64,000 nt of DNA from Vibrio superstes (GCF_003569005.1 NZ_BCUR01000004.1:1390003-1454002); one strand, 5' to 3'. Shown: positions 16,597 through 26,031, numbered from the stretch's first letter. Numbers and translations: made by a program. The notes: generated from the sequence alone by a model not told the origin.

Positions 16597-17460
16597 ATGA
16601 AAAATTCACTAGTGATGATGTTAAGTCCCATCGTTTTAATGGCTTGTAGTCATGGCCCTATGGAATCGACGCCGCAGGACATTGCAGCTGTAGATACCAG
16701 AACAGAGTTGGTCACAAAAAAAGCAGAGCAATTGCAGTTGGAGCCTGTACTGTCTATTGACCACTCTCGTCTAGGAGCCGATGCAGGGGAAGACCTATCA
16801 GCGAGTCGAGTGAGTTTGTTCAGCGACGACAAGCTGAATGCTCAACTACTGCAACAAAACGTAGAGTCGGGGTTGGATCTACCCTTTAGAGTATTGAATT
16901 ATGCTGAAGATGGCGTTGTCAAAACCCGATATACCTCAGCTGAGTTTTTAGCAAGACGCCACGGGATCACCAATAAACCGTCTTTAACAGCCTTTGACCA
17001 AACCGTAAAACAATTGGTTGAAGATATTCCCAATGCGACGCCAGCCTCCACGGCAGGCTTAACGCAAGGGTACGGGATCAGTCGAATTGTGTCTGATTAT
17101 GACTTTGAAACCACAATCGAAAATATCAAGACATCGGTGTTATCTCAGGAGGGAACGATTTGGTTTTTGACCCTTGATTTTGCCAAGCGAGCTCAAGTTC
17201 AAGGGGGGACCTTACCTAAGGCGACTTTATTGGTATTCGGAGCCCCAGGCCCTGGCGCTAAGGCGATGAATGAGCACCTCAGCATTGGTTTGGATACCTT
17301 TGGTCAAAAGGTATTGGTATATCAAACCGGAGAGCAGGTTACGGTCGCATACAATGACATAGTTGAGATGGCGCGTCTGCATTATGACGATTCCGCGATA
17401 GCACACAGGGTCGTTAATGGCATGCTGGGTAAAACGGTTTCAAAAGCCGTTGAAAAATAG
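16597..17460 (+). CDS. Lipoprotein with two DUF302-like domains (copy 2)
   Basis: A paralogue of 9854-10726: signal and lipobox MKNSLVMMLSPIVLMACS, then DHSRLGADAGEDLSASRVSL to GLDLPFRVLNY, and a second domain TLLVFGAPGPGAKAM to VAYNDIVEMARLHYDD. I chose ATG 16597 (eight bases from AAGGA at 16584-16588, aligning with copy 1); ATGs at 16594 and 16588 are in frame. It is divergent from the barrel protein at 15688-16443. A GGCAGGG/CCCTGCC hairpin (17490-17508) follows and may terminate transcription. Function is unknown; duplication alongside the duplicated sulfatase modules suggests a linked role. Confidence 0.84.
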   Translation: MKNSLVMMLSPIVLMACSHGPMESTPQDIAAVDTRTELVTKKAEQLQLEPVLSIDHSRLGADAGEDLSASRVSLFSDDKLNAQLLQQNVESGLDLPFRVLNYAEDGVVKTRYTSAEFLARRHGITNKPSLTAFDQTVKQLVEDIPNATPASTAGLTQGYGISRIVSDYDFETTIENIKTSVLSQEGTIWFLTLDFAKRAQVQGGTLPKATLLVFGAPGPGAKAMNEHLSIGLDTFGQKVLVYQTGEQVTVAYNDIVEMARLHYDDSAIAHRVVNGMLGKTVSKAVEK

Positions 17461-17883
17461 CAGTCACTCAATACAAGACGTCATCAATTGGCAGGGACAT
17501 CCCCTGCCTAGTTTATGAACTAGGAATGAATGATTGGACTTCTTGTTCGGTATGGTATCCCCAGTCACCCTTATTGATGTCCAAAGTCACTTCACCTCGC
17601 AAGAAAAACCTTCCAAACTTGGCGAGTATCGCCTGAAACATAAAGGGTTTGGGTTTTGGATGAAGAAAAAATGAAATAAACCAAAACACAAGGACGCAGT
17701 AAACTACGGTTGTATATGAAGCTTTGGGAGTTTGGAAAGGTAGCGATTAGTTTAAGTGGTTGATGGAGTTTGACCAAAAGACTGGACCTTTCACAATAGC
17801 TTAGGTAATCCGTTAAATACTAATTTAGCAAGATCACTGGCAAACTTCTGTCCAATCACGTGTTAGAAAGTCGTGCCGAAGAA
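17461..17883. other. Intergenic region left of the ISNCY element
   Basis: It contains two adjacent inverted repeats, GGCAGGG-acat-CCCTGCC-like (17490-17508) and CCTAGTT-tatg-AACTAGG (17507-17524). Short minus-strand open frames are present (for example about 46 codons ending near 17518), but they show no recognisable family; they may be remnants of a gene cut by the insertion. The target repeat of the IS lies at its right edge. Confidence 0.4.
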
Positions 17884-19625
17884 TGTGATCACCAAGCAAT
17901 TCTGTCGTACCTTAATTACCAAGCGACTTTGTCATTACATTAACTACCAAGGGATTTTGACGGAACTCATTTAGCTTACCTTTTAAAGTAATTAATGGAG
18001 CTTTAGAAGGGGCGAAGGATGTTCTATATGGATTCTAAATCCCAATTTACCGTCGATATTATCTGCAAAATCATCGATGGAAAAATCAGTATCAATAGCG
18101 CTACTACCTTGCTCAACAAGTCTCGTCGAACCGTTGAACGTTATCTCTGTCGATATCGGAAAGAAGGTATTCGCTTCATCATTCACGGTAATCGAGGGCG
18201 AACTCCAGCCAATAAGATCCCTGAATCGCTCAAGAAAGAAGTTCAAAGCCTCATACAAACTAAGTACTTCGATTTCAATTTGCAGCATCTTTCTGAAGTT
18301 CTCAAAAAGAATGAAGGTATCGTCATTAAGCGTGAAACTTTACGCTCTTGGGCACACGATATCCATCATGTTAAACGTGCAAAGCGACGTAGAAGCCGCG
18401 TCAGAAAGTACCGAGAGCGTATGGAGTTACCTGGGCTTATGCTTCAAATGGATGGGAGCCCTCATCGTTGGTTTGGGGATGAGAAATCTTGTTTGATAGC
18501 GATGATTGATGACGCTACGAGTGATATTCATGCTCAGTTTTTTCCCTCGGAGACCACTGAAGGCTGCATGAAGGTGATGAGAGCTTACATTGAGAAGCGA
18601 GGGATATTTAAGACGCTCTACGTCGATAGAGCGGGCATCTTCGGTGGTCCCAAACGGAGCAACTTCTCGCAGATGCAACGAGCTTGTGAAGAGCTCGGTA
18701 TTGAAATTATCTTTGCTAACTCCCCACAAGGGAAAGGGCGTATCGAACGATCATTCGATACTTTCCAAGATAGGCTGGTACCAGAGCTACGAGTACGCAA
18801 GGTCACCGACATGGAGAGTGCAAATCGGTATCTACAAGAAGAGTTCATCCCTAATTACTGGGATAAAAAGGTTCGAGTTCAGCCCAAAAGTTCCCGCTCT
18901 GCTTTTAAGCGCTTACCTCCCAATTTAGATCTGAATGGCATCTGCGTACAAAAAGAATATCGAACAATACGACGTGATCATACGTTCGGCTTTAATAACA
19001 AAAGGTATGTCATCGATTCGCCCATTCGTTACTCTATTGAAAATCAAAAAATAGAGATCCGATGCCAGTTCGATGGCACATTCTGCGCTTATTTTGGCCA
19101 CCGCCGATTAGATATCACGGAGTTGGTTGAGCCTCGTAAATGCAGTGAATATGGCAAAGAGGTTCAGCGGAAAATTGAAGCACTGGAACTCGTTGAACAG
19201 CTCGGCAGTATATCTAAAGCCGCCCGTATCCTTGGCTGTTCTCGCCAATCGCTTTATACCTATCAGAAAATCATGGCAGAAGAAGGGCCTATAGGTCTGA
19301 AACGGATCAATAAACCCCTCAAGCGCAACAAGAAGCGTATATCGGAGCATGCAGAAGACAAGATTATCGAGCTGACGCTACAGAACCCTTACTTTACATT
19401 GATGCAATTGATGATGGAGTTAAAACAACATGACATCACCGTGAGTATCGGCACGATTAAAAACATCTGGAAGGAAGAAAACCTTAATACCAGAGAGCTT
19501 AGGATTAAAAAATCACAATCGCTGAATATCGAGGTTTAAGGCGAGAAGTATCAATCCTAGCTAGAATGAAAGAGCATGACAGAATCGGTTGGTACTTATC
19601 CCGTCAAGATCCCTCAGTAATGACA
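17884..19625. mobile_element. ISNCY-family insertion sequence, IS1202-like
   Basis: About 1.74 kb. The ends begin TGTGATCACCAAGC and, on the opposite strand, TGTCATTACTGAGG, forming an imperfect inverted repeat of about 27 bp. A degenerate subrepeat (ACCAAGCAATTCTGTC-like) occurs three times at the left end (from 17891, 17918 and 17946) and about twice at the right end. A 19-bp direct repeat, AAAGTCGTGCCGAAGAATG, is at 17867-17885 and 19625-19643 and is the probable target duplication. Long duplications are known for IS1202-type elements. Exact ends are uncertain by a few bases. Confidence 0.72.
18019..19539 (+). CDS. ISNCY/IS1202-type transposase
   Basis: A 506-residue DDE transposase. The N-terminal helix-turn-helix (residues about 10-45, ISINSATTLLNKSRRTVERY) is followed by the catalytic core with LQMDGSPHRWFGDE, the hallmark of the IS1202 group, then IDDATSD and a glutamate in GKGRIERSFDTFQ. 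A second helix-turn-helix-like region, LGSISKAARILGCSRQSLYTY, lies near residue 400, which is longer than many relatives. The gene is intact with no visible frameshift. It is bounded by the terminal repeats described for the element. Confidence 0.85.
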   Translation: MFYMDSKSQFTVDIICKIIDGKISINSATTLLNKSRRTVERYLCRYRKEGIRFIIHGNRGRTPANKIPESLKKEVQSLIQTKYFDFNLQHLSEVLKKNEGIVIKRETLRSWAHDIHHVKRAKRRRSRVRKYRERMELPGLMLQMDGSPHRWFGDEKSCLIAMIDDATSDIHAQFFPSETTEGCMKVMRAYIEKRGIFKTLYVDRAGIFGGPKRSNFSQMQRACEELGIEIIFANSPQGKGRIERSFDTFQDRLVPELRVRKVTDMESANRYLQEEFIPNYWDKKVRVQPKSSRSAFKRLPPNLDLNGICVQKEYRTIRRDHTFGFNNKRYVIDSPIRYSIENQKIEIRCQFDGTFCAYFGHRRLDITELVEPRKCSEYGKEVQRKIEALELVEQLGSISKAARILGCSRQSLYTYQKIMAEEGPIGLKRINKPLKRNKKRISEHAEDKIIELTLQNPYFTLMQLMMELKQHDITVSIGTIKNIWKEENLNTRELRIKKSQSLNIEV

Positions 19626-19738
19626 AAGTCGTGCCGAAGAATGAGGCTTAGAACAAATATCTGCCCAAGAAACCAACGCCTCAATGAGTTTGATGTGACT
19701 ATACACTGAGGCGCTTTGAGCACATATACTCGGTTGAA
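19626..19738. other. Short spacer between two insertion sequences
   Basis: It contains the right copy of the target repeat and an inverted repeat CGCCTCA (19678-19684) / TGAGGCG (19707-19713). No gene is visible. Confidence 0.4.
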
Positions 19739-20835
19739 GCACCCCGATTTCAGATAATAAGTGCGACATTCATGGCAAGGTGTAGAAGAGGAAGCCAACT
19801 GCTGAAAGTGGTACGCTCTTCTCGCCAAAGAAACAAGCAGTACTACCATGAATTATCAGCAGTTGACCGAGGGCAAAAGATATCAGATTTCTGCCCTTTT
19901 GGAACGGGGAATTTCAGTGTTTGAGATTGCCAAAACAGTTAAATGCCACCGCTCAACCATTTATCGAGAGTTCAAGCGATGTGGCAAGAAAGAGCATTAT
20001 TTGCCAGCCAGAGCACACCAACTGTCAGTAGCGAAACGACGGTATGCCCGCAAGTTTCGAATACCTCAGTCACGTATAGACTTTATAGAGATCTTGCTGA
20101 CTATTGATTGGAGTCCAGAGCAAATATCTAATGTCTTAACGCGCGCTGGCGCAAAGGTGAGCCATGAGTGGATATACCGTTACGTTGCTCGTAATAAGCG
20201 ACAGGGTGGCAAGCTGTATCGGCACTTGCGTCAAGGGCACAAGCGGTATCGACGAGGCAAAAAAGAGAAAGCGCCGGCTATCAAAAATGCAATTTCGATA
20301 GAGGAAAGGCCAGAGATTGTTGAGAACCGAGAACGTATTGGCGATTGGGAGATTGATACTGTATTGGGCAAGCACGGGACAGGATCCATCGTTACTATTT
20401 TGGAGCGTAAAACGCGTTTTTATCTGACAAGAAAAGTGCACTCAAAGTCAGTGAAAGATGTTACGAAAGCAACCATTGATATGTTGATGCCTTATAAAGA
20501 TTTCGTGCATACGATTACAGTAGACAATGGTCGAGAATTTGCTGGCCATGAAGAAATAGGAAATGCACTGGAAGCCGATGTGTATTTCGCTCACCCCTAC
20601 AGCTCTTGGGAGAGAGGTGCGAATGAAAACGCTAATGGCTTATTGCGACAATACGTTAAAAAAGGAACAGACCTAAGAACGGTTAGTGATGACGATATTG
20701 AGAGGGCGCAACAACGGATTAATTATCGTCCGAGAAAGTGTTTAGGGTTCAAACAGCCAGCTGTCATTTTTTAAGAAATGATGTCGGCTGCTTGAAAATT
20801 AAGAGTGTCGCAGTTTGGAGTTGAATTCGGGCACC
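19739..20835. mobile_element. IS30-family insertion sequence
   Basis: About 1.1 kb, the usual IS30 length. Imperfect terminal inverted repeats of about 33 bp are visible: the left end (19739-19771) contains GCACCCCGATTTCA and GTGCGACATTC; the right end read on the minus strand contains GGTGCCCGAATTCA and CTGCGACACTC (20803-20835). It contains one intact transposase. Confidence 0.72.
19848..20774 (+). CDS. IS30-family transposase
   Basis: A 308-residue transposase. The N-terminal helix-turn-helix LTEGKRYQISALLERG and FEIAKTVKCHRSTIYREF (residues about 5-45) is typical of IS30. The DDE core shows GDWEIDTVLGK (first Asp), TVDNGREFAGH (second Asp) and ERGANENANGLLRQY (Glu), and the protein ends in the usual NYRPRKCLGFKQP motif. 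It appears complete. It would catalyse cut-and-paste or circle transposition of this element. Confidence 0.93.
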   Translation: MNYQQLTEGKRYQISALLERGISVFEIAKTVKCHRSTIYREFKRCGKKEHYLPARAHQLSVAKRRYARKFRIPQSRIDFIEILLTIDWSPEQISNVLTRAGAKVSHEWIYRYVARNKRQGGKLYRHLRQGHKRYRRGKKEKAPAIKNAISIEERPEIVENRERIGDWEIDTVLGKHGTGSIVTILERKTRFYLTRKVHSKSVKDVTKATIDMLMPYKDFVHTITVDNGREFAGHEEIGNALEADVYFAHPYSSWERGANENANGLLRQYVKKGTDLRTVSDDDIERAQQRINYRPRKCLGFKQPAVIF

Positions 20836-21116
20836 ACAAAAGCGCAATGCCTTGCTGATGGCCTCGCTTTTTCTTTAATAGTGGTCATTAGTGAAGCTCA
20901 ATAGCGAATAGGTTACCCCACTCGAATATTCCAGAGCTCTTTGTTAACAATAAATTCATATAAAACTAATTTAATACGCACGCTCCTGTCATAAAACCTT
21001 CGTAAATTGCATCTCTTGTTTCGGGGGGCTTTATTCTTCGAACTATCTCATTGCGTTTTTTCCTATCCCCCCTTGGATTCTGTGCGTAATGCTAGGTAGT
21101 GACATTGAGTAGTAAA
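20836..21116. other. Intergenic region between IS30 and PHP lipoprotein
   Basis: Holds a terminator-like hairpin, AAAAGCG (20838-20844) with CGCTTTT (20865-20871) followed by T-rich sequence, probably a leftover of an interrupted gene's end. The rest has a G6 run and a C6 run (near 21026 and 21067) that could pair over a distance. No gene is visible. Confidence 0.4.
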
Positions 21117-22748
21117 ATGAAGTACAGAATTTCTTCAGTAATGGCGATCTCGATAGCTATTGCTCTTACCGGGTGTAAATCAGCATCTAATGACAATAAC
21201 GATTCAAATACTCTCCCAGTAATGCCAGATGGTCGATGGACTTTTGGTGATATGCACGTTCATTCAACAGCCTCTGATGGCCATAATATTATTACCGGTG
21301 TATTAGATCGTGGATTTGAACGTTATGGTGGTGATTTCATCGTGACTACGGATCACTCTGGATTTAATGCTTATGAGATCAACGATGCACTGACACGTTT
21401 AGCGGTATCTGGTGAAGAGATCCTTAATCCAACGCCAAATGAAGAGCTGCATAGTCATGATTATGCCAAAGAATATTACGAAGACGACAAAGTTGGAGGT
21501 CATCGTCGCCATAATATAAGCATGGTGTATGAGAAGATCGTTGAATACCGTGAAAAATTACCGGAAGGTAAGTACCTGTTTAAAGGAATGGAATGGACCA
21601 TTCCTTACACAGATGAACACGCGACACTTTTCATTCTTGATCAAGATGGCAATGTCGATATGCTGGCTGACTTTCATGATGAATACGCTAAAGGAGGAGG
21701 CAACTCCAAAGAGCTAGAACATAGCCTCAACGCTGTTCGTGAGTTGGAGGAGCACGATAATGCAGTCTTTGCATTCAATCACCCTTCTCGTAAACACAAG
21801 GTGACGATTGGTGATATACGTCATTTTCATAACGCAGCACCGAATGCAATGATTGGTATGGAAGGGGCACCTGGACATCAACGTAATCCATGGGCACGCG
21901 GATCTTATGCTGAGATTGAACCTATTGTCATCCCTGAATATGAAGACGAGTATGGCATTGCGTACAATGGTCAAACCTACGGTGGCTTTGACTACATGAC
22001 GACACGTATTGGAGGCGTTTGGGATGCCTTGCTTTCAGAAGGCCGTCAGTTCTCAGTACTATCTCAAAGTGACTTTCATAGTTTTATTAAAGATTTTTGG
22101 CCGAATCAATACAGCAAAACTCATGTTTATCTGCAAGAAGAGTCTGGAGAAGGTCTGGTTGATGCACTTAAAAGCGGCACAATGTATGTGACTCATGGCG
22201 ATATCATAAGCAATCTACATTTTGCAGCAACAGGCGCGGGTAACACAGCTTGGATGGGTAATACTCTTAGTGTTGATGCAGGGACTGATGTGGAGTTAAC
22301 TATTCGTTTCGATATCCCTGAGTTAAATCACTCAGGACAAGAGCCCGACGTGGCCTTCGTTGACGTGATTGGCGGTGAGGTGACTGGTTATGTAAATGAA
22401 CAAGATCCAGATTTCGAAAAGCCATTTACTGATACGACACGCATTCTGAAAAGCTTTGAAAAGGGTGATGCTGTGTGGAACAAAGAAGGTCGAACAGTCA
22501 CTTTACGTATGACACTTGATAGCGTTGAAAGTGATATGTATGTCCGACTGCGTGGTAGCAACAATGAGAAAGGGACACCTGGATATGTTGATGATCAAGG
22601 CAACCCGGTATTAGATCTTGAGAAGTTTGATGATCAAGGGAATCCTATCGCTAATGCCAATATGCAAGCACGTTTTTCATCACCTGAAGAGCTAGCTTGG
22701 AGCGATCTTTGGTTTTATGCCAACCCTATATACATTCAAGTTAAGTAG
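21117..22748 (+). CDS. PHP-domain lipoprotein, putative metal-dependent phosphoesterase
   Basis: A 543-residue predicted lipoprotein with lipobox IALTGCK (Cys20 from this start). A PHP-type metal site is suggested by FGDMHVHSTASDG (residues about 40-52) and TTDHSGF, with later His residues in FNHPSRKH and SQSDFHSF. PHP domains hydrolyse phosphoesters in several enzymes; here the protein would act on the outer face of a membrane. The start is uncertain: GTG 21099 and TTG 21105 are in frame, and the latter has AGG eight bases upstream. A terminator (22772-22799) follows. The gene stands alone and the substrate is unknown. Confidence 0.8.
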   Translation: MKYRISSVMAISIAIALTGCKSASNDNNDSNTLPVMPDGRWTFGDMHVHSTASDGHNIITGVLDRGFERYGGDFIVTTDHSGFNAYEINDALTRLAVSGEEILNPTPNEELHSHDYAKEYYEDDKVGGHRRHNISMVYEKIVEYREKLPEGKYLFKGMEWTIPYTDEHATLFILDQDGNVDMLADFHDEYAKGGGNSKELEHSLNAVRELEEHDNAVFAFNHPSRKHKVTIGDIRHFHNAAPNAMIGMEGAPGHQRNPWARGSYAEIEPIVIPEYEDEYGIAYNGQTYGGFDYMTTRIGGVWDALLSEGRQFSVLSQSDFHSFIKDFWPNQYSKTHVYLQEESGEGLVDALKSGTMYVTHGDIISNLHFAATGAGNTAWMGNTLSVDAGTDVELTIRFDIPELNHSGQEPDVAFVDVIGGEVTGYVNEQDPDFEKPFTDTTRILKSFEKGDAVWNKEGRTVTLRMTLDSVESDMYVRLRGSNNEKGTPGYVDDQGNPVLDLEKFDDQGNPIANANMQARFSSPEELAWSDLWFYANPIYIQVK

Positions 22749-22771
22749 TCTTGTAAATTTAGGTCTAGATT

Positions 22772-22799
22772 AATTCGCTCCTTGCTCAAGGAGCGAATT
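22772..22799 (+). terminator. Rho-independent terminator
   Basis: AATTCGCTCCTTG / CAAGGAGCGAATT 13-bp stem with a CT loop, followed by TTTTC. Confidence 0.85.
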
Positions 22800-23033
22800 T
22801 TCATTTGAGTAAACTTATCTAATAGGCGCACAAGACCTGATCTAGTGCTTCTCGCCAATATCCTTCTTTAAATTTCCCTAGATAGAATTGAGTAACTATT
22901 TTACTTGCCCACTGCACCTTCAAAAGAGGAAATATGCAGTGCAAAAGTTTACCGCAATTTATATTACTACCTGTGGTTACAATATTAAGGTGTTTGATTC
23001 TACTTAGTCATTCAACCTTAAAGTGGAGCCACT

Positions 23034-23420
23034 ATGAACCAGAAAGCAAAACAACTTTTACAGCACCTATGCGCTGAATACGATAGATTATCCGAAGAAT
23101 TCAAATCTCGCTCTTTCCCTGAATTTTCAGAAACCATTAACCATGCATTGGGACATTGCTTTGTTCGATGCCCCGTTGGTAGCCAGCGTTTTTCAATCGT
23201 GTCGGTTAACTTTGATACTTCTGTGAGAGGGCAAGGGGTTCTAACCGAGTTCATCGATTATGTGAAACAGCACCCTTACCATTACCAAGGGGTGGAAGTG
23301 GCAACCATTGAGAATAAAAGCTTGGCAAAGCGGCTACGATCTCATGGGTGGAAATACAAATCTCTGTTTGGAAAAGTTTTCTTTTCAAACACGCCAACGC
23401 TGATCCAAGATTTTCAGTGA
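23034..23420 (+). CDS. Hypothetical GNAT-like protein
   Basis: A 128-residue protein. The segment VSVNFDTSVRGQGVLTEFIDYVKQH followed by VEVATIENKSLAKRLRSHGWK resembles the C-terminal half of a GNAT acetyltransferase fold (R/Q-x-x-G-x-G/V loop, then the final strand-helix), but the acetyl-CoA loop is weak and shortened. GGAG precedes the ATG. It has no operon partner: a terminator lies upstream and a convergent gene downstream. Call it a hypothetical protein with GNAT-like features. Confidence 0.72.
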   Translation: MNQKAKQLLQHLCAEYDRLSEEFKSRSFPEFSETINHALGHCFVRCPVGSQRFSIVSVNFDTSVRGQGVLTEFIDYVKQHPYHYQGVEVATIENKSLAKRLRSHGWKYKSLFGKVFFSNTPTLIQDFQ

Positions 23421-23449
23421 ATCTACGGCTTCGACATTCAATGATTCGT

Positions 23450-24451
23450 TTAAAAGTCTGTTAGCATACGTAAAAAGCCTTGCCTTGACTCAGGCGCGCT
23501 GTCTCTATGGGTTGTGTACTCAACGTGCGCGCTTGCATCAGCTTCGTGCGATAGTTTTATACTCCAAAGTGCTCTAATTTCATTGGGTACCATAGAGTAA
23601 CGCACATCGATAATTTTGAGTTTATCGGCTGGATCTTGTGCCAGAAAACCATTTGAAAATTGCCTGAAACGCTTGATGTCTTTCGCTTGTTGAGAGTTCG
23701 GGTCTAGCCAAGGAAAGTCTTTTGTAACGTTTAGCTTGTCGATGGATTCGCCAGAATACGTTTTTACCGATGCCCCCAATCTGATCGCATCCACATAGTA
23801 TTTATCTTCTGTTTCGTAAATGACCTTCCACAGCAAAATGTTTGCGAATGTAGGCTTTGCTTCTAAGCGTAGCGGGGTATGTTGTCGCTCATTAACTAAT
23901 TGCCATGCGCTCGCTTCTGCTCTGTCTCGCTGGACTACCCCTAGAGTTAGATAGATTAAGCCCCATAGAAGGGCAATACGTGCCAATAAAGGATTTCTCT
24001 TAAGCGTCGCAAATACCAACAAAATCAATATCGGTAGAGTAAAAGCAGGGTCAATAACAGAGATGGTATTCCATGCAAAACGTTCACTGGTTAGTGGCCA
24101 AAATAGCTGAGTGCCATAGGAGGTGCAGGAATCAAGTAGCCCATGCGTGCCGTAACCTAACGCACAAAACCCCCAGCTTTGCTTAAATGAGAGGCCACGC
24201 GGTTTCGCTATTAACCAATGCAAAACCAATGCACAAATAAAACTACCAATAGGGATGAACAGCAGCGAATGAGTAAACTGTCGATGAAATTCCAAAAACA
24301 ATAGTGGATCACTCGATGAACGTATAAGCACATCTAGATCTGGGGCCATCCCAGCAAGCGCGCCTAATACACCAGCAACAACAATATGCTGTTTCTTAGT
24401 CAACGACTGAGGCACAGAAGCCCCGAGCAATCCTTGCGTTAATGGGTCCAT
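23450..24451 (-). CDS. YdjM-family inner-membrane metal-dependent hydrolase-like protein
   Basis: A 333-residue membrane protein whose N-terminus MDPLTQGLLGASVPQ, followed by GMAPDLDVL and HRQFTHSLLF, matches the YdjM/LexA-binding inner-membrane family, classed as metal-dependent hydrolases because of the conserved His and Asp. About five hydrophobic segments fall within residues 25-170 (including LFIPIGSFICALVLHWLI and ALGYGTHGLLDSCTSYGTQ), then a soluble C-terminal domain of about 150 residues. Its biochemical role is not established. It is convergent with the preceding gene, 29 bases away. Confidence 0.85.
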   Translation of the reverse strand: MDPLTQGLLGASVPQSLTKKQHIVVAGVLGALAGMAPDLDVLIRSSSDPLLFLEFHRQFTHSLLFIPIGSFICALVLHWLIAKPRGLSFKQSWGFCALGYGTHGLLDSCTSYGTQLFWPLTSERFAWNTISVIDPAFTLPILILLVFATLKRNPLLARIALLWGLIYLTLGVVQRDRAEASAWQLVNERQHTPLRLEAKPTFANILLWKVIYETEDKYYVDAIRLGASVKTYSGESIDKLNVTKDFPWLDPNSQQAKDIKRFRQFSNGFLAQDPADKLKIIDVRYSMVPNEIRALWSIKLSHEADASAHVEYTTHRDSAPESRQGFLRMLTDF

Positions 24452-24846
24452 TACTTACTCTTCGGTAGGTGTAGCTTGATACACGGAGTGCGATTAGTTT
24501 TAAAATTGAACCTAGTTTAGAAACAAGGTTACTCTTTAGCATAGATTAATCGCATTGGGTTGAGATGGAATAGAGGCCTAAATTAGACAAAAGGGTTTAG
24601 ATGTAAAGCGCTGAACTATGATTTGCTAACGGTGCTGGATAACTAGAATTCTAGATCCAATAGTCCGTAAACATCAGTTGGTACTTGTGTGCAACCATGC
24701 AGAGAACTCGCATGGCGAAAGACACACTAAACGTTTTGTCAAACTCTAAACTAATTGATCATACCGCTTATGAACTAGTCTTATGTACACCAATGCATAT
24801 AAGAAGCCACATTATAATGAATCATCGGCGGCATTTAGTTGAAGAA
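24452..24846. other. Intergenic region, possible 5' leader
   Basis: About 395 bases between divergent genes. An in-frame extension of the downstream enzyme (TTG 24685, ATG 24697, ATG 24712, ATG 24820) covers part of it, but it encodes residues that do not fit the family. No clear riboswitch or MetJ-box array was recognised by eye. Confidence 0.4.
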
Positions 24847-25749
24847 ATGACAGTACCTACCCTCTGTTACACTGGAATAGATACGGAGCTGCTCTTCACC
24901 CATAATCAACCACTTCCCGGATATGCGTCTTATCCACTTCTCGCCGAACCGTCGACTCGTGCAATAATAGAAAAGATGTATATCGACCTCATAGCGCTGG
25001 CAAAACGTTATCAAACAGCGGTTATTTTGGATGCGATGACATGGATAGCCAGTTCACAACGAGGAGCAATGATTGGCCTTAATGAACATCAGCTACGAGA
25101 CTTTAATCTGGATGCCATCAACCTAATGGCGCAAGTGCGAGATAAATGTGGCGATTTGCCTACATTGCTCTCGGCACAAATCGGCCCTCGAGAAGACGGT
25201 TATCAAGCAAATAATCAAATGACGGAAAAGGAATCTTTAGACTATCACTCAACACAGATAGCCACTTATAAGTCGACTCAAGCTGACTTTATTACAGCTG
25301 CCACATTGAGTTATCCCGAAGAAGCCGCAGGGATAGTATTAGCAGCAAAAAACGCAAAAATGCCTATTGTTGTCTCTTTTACCGTCGAACTCGATGGCAA
25401 CCTTCCGAACGGACAAACGCTTGAAGACGCGTTAGCTAAGCTTGATGGATTAACGAAGCGTTACGCGTCTTACTTTATGATTAACTGCGCCCATCCATCG
25501 CACTTTTCACATATATTCACCCAGCAACCATGGGAGCAACGCATTAAAGGTATCGTGGTTAATGCTTCACAATGCAGCCATGCAGAATTGGATCGGTGTG
25601 AAACATTGGATTCAGGTGATCCCTTCGCATTGGGCAAGGAAGTTGCAGAGATTTGTCGTCACAATACTCAGATATCAGTAGTGGGTGGATGCTGTGGGAC
25701 GAACCTTGAACATCTAGAACAGATCATGATAAATCTACGCGAGAATTGA
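24847..25749 (+). CDS. Homocysteine S-methyltransferase family protein
   Basis: A 300-residue zinc-dependent methyltransferase of the MmuM/BHMT class, which transfers a methyl group (for example from S-methylmethionine) to homocysteine. The N-terminal strand TLCYTGIDTELLFTHNQPLPGY corresponds to the family's LDG-x-x-TEL region. The zinc ligands appear as NCAHPSH (first Cys) and VGGCCGTNLEHL near the C-terminus. I placed the start at ATG 24847 because family homology begins there and GAAG lies just upstream; longer starts exist. The usual LDGG is altered to CYTGID, so the donor specificity may differ. Confidence 0.82.
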   Translation: MTVPTLCYTGIDTELLFTHNQPLPGYASYPLLAEPSTRAIIEKMYIDLIALAKRYQTAVILDAMTWIASSQRGAMIGLNEHQLRDFNLDAINLMAQVRDKCGDLPTLLSAQIGPREDGYQANNQMTEKESLDYHSTQIATYKSTQADFITAATLSYPEEAAGIVLAAKNAKMPIVVSFTVELDGNLPNGQTLEDALAKLDGLTKRYASYFMINCAHPSHFSHIFTQQPWEQRIKGIVVNASQCSHAELDRCETLDSGDPFALGKEVAEICRHNTQISVVGGCCGTNLEHLEQIMINLREN

Positions 25750-25839
25750 TGGTTAATAAGGCGAAGAAATATCGAAAACGATATCGCATAAAGGCCTTGT
25801 TAGAAGTTTCTGCTTTGAGCTTAGTTGCTGCAGGCGATT

Positions 25840-26031
25840 TTAATCAGAAGCCTTGTTCTTCTTGATGTACTTGTACGCCGCCCAAATAAGATAACCCGTT
25901 ACACCGACGATGAGTGCCGAGCGAATGAGAATAGGGGCGTCATGCTCTAGTTCATTAACGTGCGGGACTATACTCGCGTACAGTCGTGTGGTGAAAAGCA
26001 ATCCCATTATTAGCATAAAAACTTTGTTCAT
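25840..26031 (-). CDS. Small membrane protein
   Basis: A 63-residue protein with a hydrophobic N-terminal segment (MNKVFMLIMGLLFTTRLYAS), which could be a signal or anchor, and a second hydrophobic segment (ALIVGVTGYLIWAAYKYI) ending in a basic tail KKNKASD. I do not recognise a family. It lies alone between a plus-strand methyltransferase and other genes. Signal-like plus anchor architecture argues for a real product, but the short length limits certainty. Confidence 0.6.
   Translation of the reverse strand: MNKVFMLIMGLLFTTRLYASIVPHVNELEHDAPILIRSALIVGVTGYLIWAAYKYIKKNKASD

Noticed and set aside
17592..17777. Minus-strand open frame left of the ISNCY element
   Set aside because: No family match and it could be the remnant of a disrupted gene; too short to support as a gene.
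19678..19713. Inverted repeat between the two ISs as an attC
   Set aside because: No core GTTRRRY/RYYYAAC pair; likely a plain hairpin.
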